64,000 nt of DNA from Acinetobacter sp. TGL-Y2 (GCF_001612555.1 NZ_CP015110.1:496001-560000); one strand, 5' to 3'; shown: positions 54,548 to 63,810, numbered from the stretch's first letter. The notes: generated by a model from the letters alone, not told the origin. Numbers and translations are program-made.

Positions 54548-55252
54548 AGCTTTGCTGCACAAACCTACCTTTAAGGGCTTATTCAGTAATATCATTCTCA
54601 AATGAATAAGCCTACATCTCAAACTTGTCATACAACACATTGCTCTTCTTATAATCAAGCATTAATTCATTGAGGGCACATCTCGATTTGGTTTGATCCA
54701 GCTACCGAATAGTATATTGAGGCCAAAGGCAAACAAGAGAGAAATCAAACGTATTCCAATACAGCGATTCAGCTGCCTCATGATTAAAACTCTATTTCGA
54801 CTCTCTTTACACATGCTTATAGGCTTTATTCAGCGCCTTATTCAGCTCTGTGGTTTGAATTGGGCAGCACTGAATATTAGTGATATTCGTATTCCATACT
54901 TGGCAGATGACAAAAGTATATTGATATTGTGATTAGTGATCAAAAACCTCGGGATGGGCTTCCTTGCGCATTACACTGCTCATCATTCACTCTACTGGGT
55001 TGAAGTTTTTAGGTGGGTGAAGGAAAGCGTAAGGAATAGCAGCCTGACTATCGTCGACTATGGCATAAATTACATGTTGGTATCGGCGCCAAAACTCTCC
55101 AAATACATGCTATCCAGTTAACGACGAACAAGATCAGTGATTCATCAGTACTTGATGATTTACTCGAGCAAATTCCATTTCAGATCGACAAGCACAGCGG
55201 TGATTTCACTAAAATCATTGTATCCCATGCTAAAACTTTCATAAAAAAAGCC
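54548..55252 (+). mobile_element. Remnant of an IS5-family element (IS903-like)
   Basis: The left end AGCTTTGCTGCACAAA resembles IS903-group inverted repeats. It is followed by a transposase frame broken by stops and shifts, and the right end is missing: the sequence runs into the terminator of the MFS gene. It lies directly behind terZ. Confidence 0.7.
54602..55252 (+). pseudogene. IS5-family (IS903-type) transposase pseudogene
   Basis: Piecewise translation recovers most of a typical transposase in order: MNKPTSQTCHTTHCSSYNQA, ISIWFDPATE, GKQERNQTYSNTAIQLP, LMIKTLFRLSLHMLIGF, IQLCGLNWAA, then GEGKRKE-stop-QPDYRRLW, HKLHVGIGAKTLQIHAIQLT and SVLDDLLEQIPFQIDKHSGD. At least three in-frame stops (for example TGA after LIH and TAG after KRKE) and frame shifts separate the pieces, and the C-terminal third is absent. 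A dead gene on the right border of the ter locus. Confidence 0.82.
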
Positions 55253-55269
55253 TCGAAAGAGGCTTTTTT
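55243..55269 (-). terminator. Terminator of the ridA-MFS unit
   Basis: GCCTC-GAAA-GAGGC stem with A7 on one side and T6 on the other; it works in both directions, and on the minus strand it ends the transporter transcript. Confidence 0.85.
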
Positions 55270-55310
55270 GAATTTAAGTATATGGGTTTATAACGAAGAT
55301 ATTTAGAGAT

Positions 55311-56510
55311 TTAAGACGTCGCTGGGTGAGATAAAACTCGGTTTTGATGGCGCATATCGAGATAGGCAAACAGTGCCGTACCCATGACTAGGCAGATACC
55401 CACAACACATGCCATATTCCAACCGCCATGATGCCATGCATAAATGCCCAGCGCAGAACCGCACGCACCGCCAATAAAGTAGCTGGTCATATAGATGGAG
55501 TTAATTCGAGATTTGGCATCGGGGCGTAAACGAAAAATAATATTTTGATTACTTGAATGAATGGTGGCTAGACCTAAATTCATCATGGCAAAACCAAAAA
55601 TATAGCTCCACAAATAACTTGCACCCATGTAGAGAAATATCCATGCACAGGACAATATTAAAATGCCCGCCCACGTAATGACCTTGCTATAACCGCGATC
55701 TGCGATTTGTCCAATTTTTTTGGTGGACAGTGCCCCAAATACACCTGCTAAAGCAATGAAGCCGACCATGACATCTGGAAGTTGAAATGAGGTAGTCATC
55801 AAAATCGCGATGGTCGAAAACAAAATACTCATGGTAGCAAAAGCGAATGCTCCAATGAGGGAGCGATAGACCAAACGACGTTCTTCAACCAACAATACAC
55901 ACATGGAGCGAAAAATACTAAGGTAACTCATTTTTGAGCTGGCAATAAAAGGCAGTCGCGCACTTAAGACCACTGCGACAATAAGCATCAAAATGCCACT
56001 GACAATGTAAATCAATTTCCAATGAAATAGATTGGACAGTAATCCAGCCAAACTGGTCGAGAGTAAAATACCGACCAATAGTCCGCTCATCAGCAACCCA
56101 ACGACTTCACCTGTTCTTTCATGTTTTACCGCCATCGTGGCAAAGGGGATAAGAATTTGTGCGGCCACTGAAAATAAACCAGTAATAATCGTGCCAATCC
56201 AGAGCATGGGTAAATTCACTGAAAATGCGCAAATGAATAATCCAATTGAGGCGCAAAACATCAGTAATGGAATAAATTTGGTTTTATTGAGAATATCGCC
56301 CATCGGAACAATAAGCAGTAAGCCAATGGCGTAGGAAATTTGCGCGAAGGTCACCGTGAGTGCAACACTAGACTCGGATGCTTGAAAATAGAGTTGAATC
56401 GAATGAATCAGTGGCTGAGAATAATAGTTTGCCCCTGCACAAATTCCACAGGCAATCGCCATGAGCCACAACAGCGCTTTATCTTCATGAATATCTAAAG
56501 GATTTTCCAT
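55311..56510 (-). CDS. MFS transporter in a SoxR-controlled unit
   Basis: Major facilitator of 399 residues with about 12 hydrophobic helices. The first half has the NYYSQPLIHSIQLYF region after TM1 and an MGDILNKTKFIP loop in the place of the A motif; the second half begins near 200. It lies 43 bases behind the Rid-family gene and shares the promoter that carries a SoxR box, so export of redox-active compounds is a reasonable inference. In Pseudomonas, SoxR is known to control efflux pumps directly. AGGAAG precedes the ATG. The substrate is not known. Confidence 0.82.
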   Translation of the reverse strand: MENPLDIHEDKALLWLMAIACGICAGANYYSQPLIHSIQLYFQASESSVALTVTFAQISYAIGLLLIVPMGDILNKTKFIPLLMFCASIGLFICAFSVNLPMLWIGTIITGLFSVAAQILIPFATMAVKHERTGEVVGLLMSGLLVGILLSTSLAGLLSNLFHWKLIYIVSGILMLIVAVVLSARLPFIASSKMSYLSIFRSMCVLLVEERRLVYRSLIGAFAFATMSILFSTIAILMTTSFQLPDVMVGFIALAGVFGALSTKKIGQIADRGYSKVITWAGILILSCAWIFLYMGASYLWSYIFGFAMMNLGLATIHSSNQNIIFRLRPDAKSRINSIYMTSYFIGGACGSALGIYAWHHGGWNMACVVGICLVMGTALFAYLDMRHQNRVLSHPATS

Positions 56511-56553
56511 CGAACGAGATTACTTCCTATATTTGAACCGCTATTTCTCTGAT

Positions 56554-56991
56554 TTAATTCGCATACGCTGTAGCATCAATTTCAATCAACATCTCTGGTT
56601 TAGCTAAACAGGGAACTGGAATAAGTGTACAAGTCGGAAAATCCAGACCTGACCATATTTCGCGAACATGATTGATGAGGGTTTCATGTTTTTCACTATT
56701 ATGATTTACCACTAATATTTTTAATACGGCCACATCAGAAAAAATACAGTTTACAGCGCTGAGTACAAGTTTGATATTGAGAAATGTTTGTTGTACTTGA
56801 TCTTGAAATACAGTAGATAAGTTTCCTTGAGTATCTTCTCCACTTTGACCCGAAATATGGATAATTCTTGAAAAATGGGTGATTTCTGCAATATGGCTAT
56901 AACCATAAACTTTAGGATCATAAAGCGTTTCTGGGTTAATGATCTTAAATGCGCTATTTTGTTGCTTTGGATTGTTCATACAAAAAACCAT
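56554..56991 (-). CDS. Rid-family (YjgF-like) protein lacking the catalytic Arg
   Basis: Rid superfamily protein of about 145 residues (141 if the ATG at 56979, which has a better-placed GATGG, is used). The fold is recognisable from FSRIIHISGQSGEDTQGNLS, VQQTFLNIKLVLSAVNCIFS and PEMLIEIDATAYAN. In active RidA an Arg in the strand before the last turn deaminates reactive enamines; here that stretch reads PTCTLIPVPCLAKPE with no Arg. It therefore belongs to a Rid subgroup of unknown activity. First gene behind the SoxR-type promoter. Confidence 0.8.
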   Translation of the reverse strand: MVFCMNNPKQQNSAFKIINPETLYDPKVYGYSHIAEITHFSRIIHISGQSGEDTQGNLSTVFQDQVQQTFLNIKLVLSAVNCIFSDVAVLKILVVNHNSEKHETLINHVREIWSGLDFPTCTLIPVPCLAKPEMLIEIDATAYAN

Positions 56992-57013
56992 CAATGAGAT
57001 TTAAGTATTTGCT

Positions 57014-57044
57014 AGTATCAAAGCTCAAGCTAACCTGAGGTCAA
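57014..57044 (-). promoter_or_regulatory. SoxR-type promoter of the rid-MFS unit
   Basis: On the minus strand TTGACC (57039-57044), a 19-base spacer and GATACT (57014-57019). Overlapping it, GCTCAAGCTAACCTGAGG (57023-57040) matches 15 of 18 positions of the E. coli soxS operator. An over-long 19-base spacer with a palindromic operator inside it is the hallmark of MerR-family activation. Confidence 0.78.
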
Positions 57045-57051
57045 GCCTTAT

Positions 57052-57561
57052 ATGGAAGAAAAGTTAAAACAATGGATGACCATTGGGGAGTTGGCTCAAC
57101 GTAGTGGAGTGAGTGTACCTAACCTTAGATTTTATGAAGAAAAAAAATTGATTTGGAGTTTAAGAACAGAAGGTAACCAGAGGCGCTATCAACGTGCAAT
57201 GTTACGCCGTATTGCAATTGTCAAAATTGCTCAACAGGTCGGTATGACTTTGGCTGAAGTGGAGAAGGCTTTTAGCGCATTACCCAAAGATAAAATTGCG
57301 AGTAAAACAGATTGGCATAATATGTCCAAGCAATGGCGAAACGACTTGGACGCAAAAATCATTTATCTTTTACAACTGCGAAACCAATTAGATTGGTGTA
57401 TCGGCTGCGGGTGTTTATCTCAAGACGAATGTCCTTTACGTAATCCGGAAGATCAACTGGGGCGCGAATCGGCAGGAGTACATTTTAGAGAGATTTTACT
57501 TAAAGTGGGAAGTTTGGATCAAGACAAAGCGCTTAATAAATCGAAGCATGATCCCAAGTGA
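57052..57561 (+). CDS. soxR: Redox sensor SoxR
   Basis: MerR-family activator with a [2Fe-2S] cluster that is oxidised by redox-cycling compounds and then activates its target promoter. The 169 residues have the winged-helix start MTIGELAQRSGVSVPNLRFY, a dimerisation helix, and the cluster cysteines C116, C119, C121 and C127 in CIGCGCLSQDECPLRNPED, spaced exactly as in E. coli SoxR. The start is 12 bases from the end of the operator, so the protein also overlaps its own promoter region and is probably autoregulated. No soxS is present nearby, as in Pseudomonas and Acinetobacter. Confidence 0.93.
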   Translation: MEEKLKQWMTIGELAQRSGVSVPNLRFYEEKKLIWSLRTEGNQRRYQRAMLRRIAIVKIAQQVGMTLAEVEKAFSALPKDKIASKTDWHNMSKQWRNDLDAKIIYLLQLRNQLDWCIGCGCLSQDECPLRNPEDQLGRESAGVHFREILLKVGSLDQDKALNKSKHDPK

Positions 57562-57586
57562 ATCTTAAAAGCAAAAAATATCGGGA

Positions 57587-58513
57587 CTAATGAACTAATT
57601 TCTTTTTGGATAGCGTGATCATCATCACCCCGATAATGTTCAAGGCACAGCCAAACCATTGGACATGATTCATCGTTTCACCTAGAAACAAAGTGGCTAA
57701 AATGATGGTGAGAATAGGACCAATAGATGCAATCATGGCAGTTTGAGATGCACCCAAGCGCGCGATACTTTGTGCCACAAAAATAGTCGGTAACACTGTC
57801 ACTGCCAAACCTAAAGCGATGCCATACCAGATCACGCTCGAGGGGAGCTGAGCGAGCAGTCCAATAGGGTCGGGTGTTGCGATTAGGTAATGGGTGAGGG
57901 TCCCTATACACGCAACGGTCAAGGCAAGACCTGTAAAGTTCCACGAACCAAACTTTTGAATGAGGCGAGGAGTAAGCAATAAATAACAAGCAAAGCTGAC
58001 TGCACTGGCGAATACAAAACTCACCCCCAGCCAAAAATGACGCTCATGAGATACATTGCTTTGTTCTTGCAACATCACAATGACCGTACCGCCATAGCTC
58101 AGTGCAATGGCAAAGATGCTTTTTAAGCGTAGCCCTTGCTTATAAATGATGCTCGATGCAATGACAGTTAATGTGGGATATAAAAATAAAATAATGCGTT
58201 CAAGCGAGGCACTGATGTACATCAGACCAATGAAATCTAACCAGCTCGATAGGTAATATCCGATAAGACCCGCAAGAATTAACAGTAACCAATCTGCACG
58301 TTGAATACCGCGATTATGCTGACGGTTAAACCAACACAGCAGTAAAAAAAATGGCAAAGCGCTTGCCATGCGTAAGGCTAAAAGTGTGGTTCCATCAACC
58401 AAAGGGGACAGTGCATAGGCTTGCTTAATAAATATGGCTTTGGTGCTAAATAAGAATGCAGCGGCAATCGCGAACAAAGAGCCTAACTGTGTTTTGCTTA
58501 ATGAGATGTTCAT
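57587..58513 (-). CDS. EamA/DMT-family transporter
   Basis: Drug/metabolite transporter superfamily protein of 308 residues with ten predicted helices in two EamA repeats (about 10-140 and 160-300). Visible signatures are AAAFLFSTKAIFIKQAY, LDFIGLMYISASLERIILF at the end of repeat 1 and GASQTAMIASIGPILTIILA in repeat 2. The substrate could be an amino acid or metabolite; it cannot be told from sequence. Convergent with soxR, 25 bases apart. Confidence 0.85.
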   Translation of the reverse strand: MNISLSKTQLGSLFAIAAAFLFSTKAIFIKQAYALSPLVDGTTLLALRMASALPFFLLLCWFNRQHNRGIQRADWLLLILAGLIGYYLSSWLDFIGLMYISASLERIILFLYPTLTVIASSIIYKQGLRLKSIFAIALSYGGTVIVMLQEQSNVSHERHFWLGVSFVFASAVSFACYLLLTPRLIQKFGSWNFTGLALTVACIGTLTHYLIATPDPIGLLAQLPSSVIWYGIALGLAVTVLPTIFVAQSIARLGASQTAMIASIGPILTIILATLFLGETMNHVQWFGCALNIIGVMMITLSKKKLVH

Positions 58514-59374
58514 TGCTGTAAACCAGATCAGTTAGACGAGTTCAGCTTAAGCCACTGAGCGGATAATTTCAGTATAGGGGCATTGAACCCAGATAAAAAA
58601 TTCAAAAAATTGATCGACTGCATAACTTGTAGGAATGGATGGTTCAAATTATGATCTAAATTGTTTTTGCACGTAGGTTAATGTCCTAGTACGTTGAATT
58701 GTTAACTTGCTGCACTTATTTGGTGCAAACAATCATCTATGCGTTTGAATATCAATCTAAAAAATACAAAAGTAGCTTTTTTGAATCTTTTTCATGAGCT
58801 TTGTAAAGCAAATTTTCAAAGCAACGGCTGTGCAACTCGCCACTGAAAAAATATTTGTAGCGTGGAATAGCCAAAAACAATGAATTGACCGATCTGACAG
58901 AGATTTGAATAAATTTGGATCAATAAAAATATTTAAAACTGGTTGAAATTGTCACAAAAGCAAATGCTTGGATATAACTTATCTGAAACATTGGGTATGA
59001 GTGGGTTTAAGGGGGTGTTATTGAGATTGACAGCTTTGCCCAATTGAGGTCAAAAAATGTCACAAAGATCAACGCTTTTTCAATTCGATTTGCCTACACT
59101 CAAAAAATCGACTCAGAATAAGAATTAAACAATTTCTTGGTCTTTAATTTGTGTTATGAATAGTCAGTGTTGATAAAAAATAGACGATATAGAATATATA
59201 TTTTCATGATGTTTATGAACCTGTCAGTTCAAAATGATGGTATTTATTAAATAAATATTGGGTGGTATTTTAAAAAAGTTCAATTAGAATCCAAAAATTC
59301 ACATGAATAACGTCTGGGGGAATGTTGCGGTTTTGCAACATTTACTTTAAGAATAATTAGCTTGAGGAATGCTC
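58514..59374. other. Long non-coding region upstream of pntA
   Basis: 861 bases between two divergent genes with no frame or RNA gene that I can support. It contains TGCAC/GTGCA around seven bases (58711-58727). Next to the pntA ribosome site is a perfect hairpin AATGTTGC-GGTTTT-GCAACATT (59321-59342). TTGACAGCTTTGCCC at about 59026 could be part of a promoter. No decayed transposase was recognised here. Confidence 0.5.
59321..59342 (+). promoter_or_regulatory. Leader hairpin in front of pntA
   Basis: An eight-base perfect stem with a six-base loop, about 20 bases before the GAGGA ribosome site. It has no T run, so an RNA-level or protein-binding control element is more likely than a terminator. 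Confidence 0.45.
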
Positions 59375-60502
59375 ATGCAGATCGGAATCCCTACCGAAAC
59401 TGCCGTCGGTGAAAGTCGTATCGCCGCTACGCCAGAAACAGTAAAGAAGCTCGTTAGTGCGGGTCATACAGTGCTTATACAACGTGGTGCAGGTGTGAAA
59501 GCTGCCTATATTGATAGCGCGTATGAACAAGTTGGCGCCACCTTAGTGGATGATGCCTACAGCGGTAGCCAATTGATTTTGAAAGTTCGCGCACCACAAG
59601 GCAGTGAAATTCAAAAGCTTGCAGCCAATACTGCTGTGGTTGCGATGTTTGATCCCTATCGAAATACGGAACTGGAACAGTTCGCGACTCAAAATGTCTC
59701 TGCATTTGCACTTGAGCTTTTGCCTCGAACACTTTCTCGTGCACAAAACATGGATGTGTTGTCTTCTCAAGCCAACTTGGCAGGCTATAAATCTGTACTG
59801 TTGGCAGCAGCAGAATACCAACGTATGTTCCCTATGCTCATGACTGCTGCAGGCACAGTTAAACCCGCACGTGTCGTGATCATGGGTGTGGGTGTTGCAG
59901 GTCTACAAGCCATTGCAACGGCGAAGCGTTTAGGTGCGATTGTTGAAGCAACAGATTTGCGTCCAACTGCACGTGACCAAGTGGAATCGCTCGGTGGTAA
60001 GTGGCTTGACGTTCCCATGTCTGATGAAGAAAAACAAAAAGCAGCTGATGCGGCAAAAAATGGTTATGGCTGGATGCCGGGTGAGCAATACATCAAGGAT
60101 CAAGCTGCAATTGTGGATAAAGCCGTATCGAATGCAGATATTGTGATTACCACGGCATTGTTGCCGGGTCGTGATGCACCGCGTCTAATTCGTGCGGAAA
60201 CTGTTGCGAAAATGAAACCGGGTTCAGTCATTTTAGATATGGCGGTTGAATCTGGCGGTAACGTTGAAGGTTCTGTTTGCGGTGAAAACGTCGTGACTGC
60301 CAATGGCGTGAAAATTTTGGGTATTCCGAATATTCCAGCCACCGTGTCGACCGAAGCTTCAGCTTTGTATGCACGTAACGTATTTAATTTTGTAGAAACG
60401 CTTTTTGATCAAGATAAGAATTTTAAGATCAATCAAGAAGATGAAATTCAGAAAGCACTGCTTGTCACGCATAGCGGTCAAGTCCTGTTAAAACGTGGTT
60501 AA
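59375..60502 (+). CDS. pntA: Proton-translocating transhydrogenase, alpha-1 subunit
   Basis: NAD(H)-binding domain I of the membrane transhydrogenase, which uses the proton gradient to reduce NADP+ with NADH. In this organism the alpha chain is split, as in Rhodospirillum. The ATG at 59369 touches the GAGGA ribosome site, so the second ATG at 59375 is used (375 residues). The Rossmann motif [20 protein letters not shown] is near 165-184, and [17 protein letters not shown] follows. It is followed at 11 bases by the alpha-2 gene. Confidence 0.94.
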   Translation: MQIGIPTETAVGESRIAATPETVKKLVSAGHTVLIQRGAGVKAAYIDSAYEQVGATLVDDAYSGSQLILKVRAPQGSEIQKLAANTAVVAMFDPYRNTELEQFATQNVSAFALELLPRTLSRAQNMDVLSSQANLAGYKSVLLAAAEYQRMFPMLMTAAGTVKPARVVIMGVGVAGLQAIATAKRLGAIVEATDLRPTARDQVESLGGKWLDVPMSDEEKQKAADAAKNGYGWMPGEQYIKDQAAIVDKAVSNADIVITTALLPGRDAPRLIRAETVAKMKPGSVILDMAVESGGNVEGSVCGENVVTANGVKILGIPNIPATVSTEASALYARNVFNFVETLFDQDKNFKINQEDEIQKALLVTHSGQVLLKRG

Positions 60503-60513
60503 GGAGACTAATC

Positions 60514-60837
60514 ATGGTTGAAACAATTACAATTTTTGTCCTTGCAATCTTCGTAGGTTATTACGTGGTTTGGGGTGTGACGCCTGCATTACATACGCCA
60601 CTGATGGCAGTGACCAATGCACTTTCTTCAATCATTATCGTGGGTGCGATGATTCAAACTGTGGGCTTACCTGTGATGGGTGTAGAGGGCAGTGTGGATT
60701 TTCAAACCATTAACGTGGTGAGTGTATTGGGTGCAATTGCGGTATTTTTGGCAAGTATTAATATTTTTGGTGGCTTTGCAGTAACTGCACGTATGCTCGA
60801 AATGTTTAAACCTAAGCAAAAGAAAAAAGAGGGTTAA
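60514..60837 (+). CDS. pntAb: Transhydrogenase alpha-2 subunit (membrane part)
   Basis: Short membrane subunit of 107 residues forming part of the proton channel (domain II). Three to four hydrophobic helices are evident ([55 protein letters not shown]) with a Lys-rich tail. TAAGGAG precedes the ATG. Second gene of the three-gene operon. Confidence 0.93.
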   Translation: MVETITIFVLAIFVGYYVVWGVTPALHTPLMAVTNALSSIIIVGAMIQTVGLPVMGVEGSVDFQTINVVSVLGAIAVFLASINIFGGFAVTARMLEMFKPKQKKKEG

Positions 60838-60840
60838 ACC

Positions 60841-62283
60841 ATGGAATTTATTCGAGATTATGCAGACTGGTTTTACCTTATTGGCGCTGTTCTTTTCATT
60901 CTAACGCTTCGTGGTTTATCTGGTCCTAAAACAGCCATTCAAGGTAACCGCTACGGCATGATCGCTATGGCGATTGCAGTACTGACCACATTCTTTGTCG
61001 CAGATAATCCTGTGGTTTGGATGATCGTTGGTGCAATGGTGCTTGGTGCTGTTGTGGGTATTGCACGTGCACGGACTGTTCCAATGACGCAGATGCCTGA
61101 AACCGTGGCATTGATGCATTCACTGGTGGGTTTGGCTGCGGTACTCATTGCAATTGCGGCGATTATTCACAACAATAAATTGATTGAATTGGGTCCAGAT
61201 TTGCTCTCTGCAAATGGTGTGGATTTTCATGAAATGAGTCGCGTTCATTTATTTGAACTGTTTGTGGGTTGTTTTGTTGGTGCAATTACCTTTACGGCTT
61301 CAGTTTTTGCCTATGGTAAATTGGCTGCTAAAAAATGGGCAAAAACCATTTCGGGAACATGGGTTAAACCTGTACAAGCTGTTATCTTCCTTGCGATGCT
61401 GGGTTTTGGTATTCACTTCTTCTTGACCGGTAATCTAAATTCTTTCTGGGTAATGACGGGGCTTGCACTTGCATTTGGTTGGGTGTGGATTGCACCGGTG
61501 GGTGGTGGTGATATGCCAGTGGTGGTGTCACTCCTCAACTCATTCTCAGGTTGGGCTGCGGCAGGGATTGGTTTTACTTTAGAAAACAATATGCTGATTG
61601 TGGCAGGTTCGCTGGTGGGTTCATCAGGTGCAATTTTGTCTTATATTATGTGTAAAGCTATGAACCGTTCAATCATCAATGTACTGTTTGGGGGGGCAAT
61701 GGGTGGAACAGCGGTCGTTGCGGATACAGGTGATAAAGTTCAACGTAATCATCGCTCTGGTTCTGCAGATGATGCTGGCTTCCTTATGTCAAATGCGGAC
61801 AGTGTGGTGATTGTGCCAGGTTATGGTATGGCGCAAGGCCGTGCACAAAATGCCGTGAAAGAGCTTGCAAACTTGTTGAAAGAACAAGGGGTGACTGTTC
61901 GTTTTGCCATTCACCCTGTTGCAGGTCGTATGCCGGGTCATATGAATGTACTTTTGGCTGAAGCGGATGTCGCGTATGAAGACATCTTGGAAATGGATGA
62001 GATTAACTCAGACTTCCCAGCAACGGATGTTGTGCTTGTGATTGGTGCGAATGATGTGGTTAACCCTGCAGCAAAAGATGATCCAACGTCACCGATCTAT
62101 GGCATGCCAATTTTGGAGGCGCATAAAGCACGTACCATTATGGTGATCAAGCGTTCTATGGCGACAGGTTATGCAGGTTTAGACAATGACTTGTTCTATA
62201 ACGACAAGACCATGATGATCTTTGGTGATGCGAAGAAAGTGGTCGAAGATATGACCAAAGCCATTAATGGGAATGGTCACTAA
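60841..62283 (+). CDS. pntB: Transhydrogenase beta subunit
   Basis: Domain II helices plus the NADP(H)-binding domain III of the proton-translocating transhydrogenase, 480 residues. About nine hydrophobic helices occupy residues 1-270. Domain III has the GYGMAQGRAQNAVKEL nucleotide motif near 322-337, VRFAIHPVAGRMPGHMNVLL and VVLVIGANDVVNPAA. It begins three bases after the alpha-2 stop, hence co-translation is likely. A strong terminator ends the operon. Confidence 0.96.
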   Translation: MEFIRDYADWFYLIGAVLFILTLRGLSGPKTAIQGNRYGMIAMAIAVLTTFFVADNPVVWMIVGAMVLGAVVGIARARTVPMTQMPETVALMHSLVGLAAVLIAIAAIIHNNKLIELGPDLLSANGVDFHEMSRVHLFELFVGCFVGAITFTASVFAYGKLAAKKWAKTISGTWVKPVQAVIFLAMLGFGIHFFLTGNLNSFWVMTGLALAFGWVWIAPVGGGDMPVVVSLLNSFSGWAAAGIGFTLENNMLIVAGSLVGSSGAILSYIMCKAMNRSIINVLFGGAMGGTAVVADTGDKVQRNHRSGSADDAGFLMSNADSVVIVPGYGMAQGRAQNAVKELANLLKEQGVTVRFAIHPVAGRMPGHMNVLLAEADVAYEDILEMDEINSDFPATDVVLVIGANDVVNPAAKDDPTSPIYGMPILEAHKARTIMVIKRSMATGYAGLDNDLFYNDKTMMIFGDAKKVVEDMTKAINGNGH

Positions 62284-62392
62284 GACTTGCATGTTAATCG
62301 GTTAACTTTTCGCTGAAAGGCTGATGTATCTCTTCGTCTTTCTTCAAAGATGAAACTTAAAAATATCTACAGTAAATAGTTATAGAGAAAAT

Positions 62393-62418
62393 AAAAAACC
62401 ACCTTCGGGTGGTTTTTT
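62393..62418 (+). terminator. Intrinsic terminator of the pnt operon
   Basis: AAAAAACCACC-TTCG-GGTGGTTTTTT: a perfect stem closed by a stable TTCG loop with T6. Confidence 0.92.
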
Positions 62419-62468
62419 ATTTTCAGTATTCGCATTTCACATTTTTTAATGTCTTTAGAGCAGACATT

Positions 62469-62493
62469 AAAAAAGCGACTTCAAGTCGCTTTT
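62469..62493 (-). terminator. Terminator of rsfS
   Basis: AAAAGCGACT and AGTCGCTTTT around TCA; on the minus strand six T residues follow. Confidence 0.85.
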
Positions 62494-62501
62494 AAAATTT
62501 T

Positions 62502-62903
62502 TTACGCTACAGATTCTGCTGTATTGCGCCATAAGCTTTCTAGATCATAGAATTTACGTGCAGTAGGAAGCATTAAATGAACTACAACGAAACCTAGATC
62601 AACAAGGATCCATTCTGCATCGCTTTCACCTTCGACACCAATCGGGCGAAAACCAGCTTTACGTGCTTCTTCAGCAACGTTGTTAGCCAATGCTTTCACA
62701 TGACGGGTAGATGTGCCAGATGCAATCACGATAGCATCCGCAACATTACTAATCGCACTGATATCCATAACCGTGATATCTTTAGCTTTTACGTCTAGCA
62801 ATGCCTCTTGTACAACTTTCAAACAAGTTTGTACGTCTTTAGATTGAGAATTCATTGAGAGTTCGTGAGAATTAGAAGCGCCGGGCGATGGTTCTAAATT
62901 CAT
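62502..62903 (-). CDS. rsfS: Ribosome silencing factor RsfS
   Basis: Binds ribosomal protein L14 and blocks joining of the subunits in starvation. The frame opens at a TTG (62933). I use the first ATG (62903), which gives 133 residues; a further ATG at 62855 is possible because the conserved core starts only at VQTCLKVVQEALLDVKAKDI. The family motif (VIASGTSTRHVKALANNVAE, WILVDLGFVVVHLML) is intact. Unusually, no nadD is next to it. Confidence 0.9.
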   Translation of the reverse strand: MNLEPSPGASNSHELSMNSQSKDVQTCLKVVQEALLDVKAKDITVMDISAISNVADAIVIASGTSTRHVKALANNVAEEARKAGFRPIGVEGESDAEWILVDLGFVVVHLMLPTARKFYDLESLWRNTAESVA

Positions 62904-62996
62904 GAGAAGTGTTTTTTCCTGACTATAACTCAATCTATAACTATAGCGCTTTTATGTAAAAAATTCAAATTTAGCGTTGAATAATTGATTAAGCGC

Positions 62997-63779
62997 TTAT
63001 TTTGCAAAGTAATTATTTTTCCAAGCAAAAGATGCAGCTGAATCTGATATGGGTTTATATTCAGCGGCGACATATCCTAAGTATGAACTTGTCTTTAAAT
63101 ACTCAAAAATTTCCTGAAAATGGATGTCTGCTGTGTCGGGTTGATGGCGTCCCGGGCAGTCTGCAAACTGGATATGACCAATCTGTGCAATATTTTCTTT
63201 GAGTGCGTCCAGTACATTTTCTTGCATCATCGCCATATGGTAGCAATCAAACTGCATTTTCAAGGCAGGGTGTTGTACCGCTTCTAACATTTCTTGTGCT
63301 TGTGCGATGTTTTGTATCAAGAAGCGAGGCATATCGATACCATTGATCATTTCAAACACAGGTTGAATGCGATATTGAGCCAGTTTCAAACAGGCATATT
63401 TTAAGTTGTTTGCGAGGGTATTCAGACAGGGTAACAGGTCTGCATCAATAGGTTGTTTACCTGCTAAAATATTCACTTGTGGTACAGCAAGTGCCGTTGC
63501 ATACTCAATGGCAAGCTCAAGCGCTTGGCTAAATTGAACTTCGGCCCCAGGGACCCCTGCTATGCCATTACCTCCCTGCATCAAATCCCCAGCAGGGACG
63601 TTGATCAGACAAAGTGTTAAATGGTGCAGATCGAGTTGTGTACGAATATCAGCAATGCTGAGCTCATAAGGAAACTGAATTTCAACTGTGGAAAATCCAT
63701 GTTTAGCCGCCAACGCAAAGCGCTCGATCAGTGGCACTTCAGTAAAAATCATGGATAAGTTAACCGCGAGTTGAATCAT
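62997..63779 (-). CDS. hyi: Hydroxypyruvate isomerase
   Basis: TIM-barrel isomerase of 260 residues that interconverts hydroxypyruvate and tartronate semialdehyde in glyoxylate/glycerate metabolism. Family features are NLSMIFTEVPLIERF at the start, LCLINVPAGDLMQG near 56-69, the catalytic Glu in PVFEMINGIDMP, QFDCYHMAMM, IGHIQFADCPGRHQP and the second catalytic Glu in VAAEYKPI. It lies about 30 bases behind a reductase gene that acts on its product, on the same strand. The related OtnI isomerases have a similar sequence and cannot be fully excluded. Confidence 0.88.
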   Translation of the reverse strand: MIQLAVNLSMIFTEVPLIERFALAAKHGFSTVEIQFPYELSIADIRTQLDLHHLTLCLINVPAGDLMQGGNGIAGVPGAEVQFSQALELAIEYATALAVPQVNILAGKQPIDADLLPCLNTLANNLKYACLKLAQYRIQPVFEMINGIDMPRFLIQNIAQAQEMLEAVQHPALKMQFDCYHMAMMQENVLDALKENIAQIGHIQFADCPGRHQPDTADIHFQEIFEYLKTSSYLGYVAAEYKPISDSAASFAWKNNYFAK

Positions 63780-63810
63780 GTGAGTGCCTCATGCAAAAGC
63801 GTTGTCAATG

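Noticed and set aside
54693..55121. Two short frames (about 79 and 61 codons) after terZ considered as small genes
   Set aside because: They are fragments of the decayed IS5-type transposase in different frames.
59369..61000. Split pntA considered as a frameshifted single alpha subunit
   Set aside because: Separate alpha-1 and alpha-2 genes with their own ribosome sites are normal for this transhydrogenase type.
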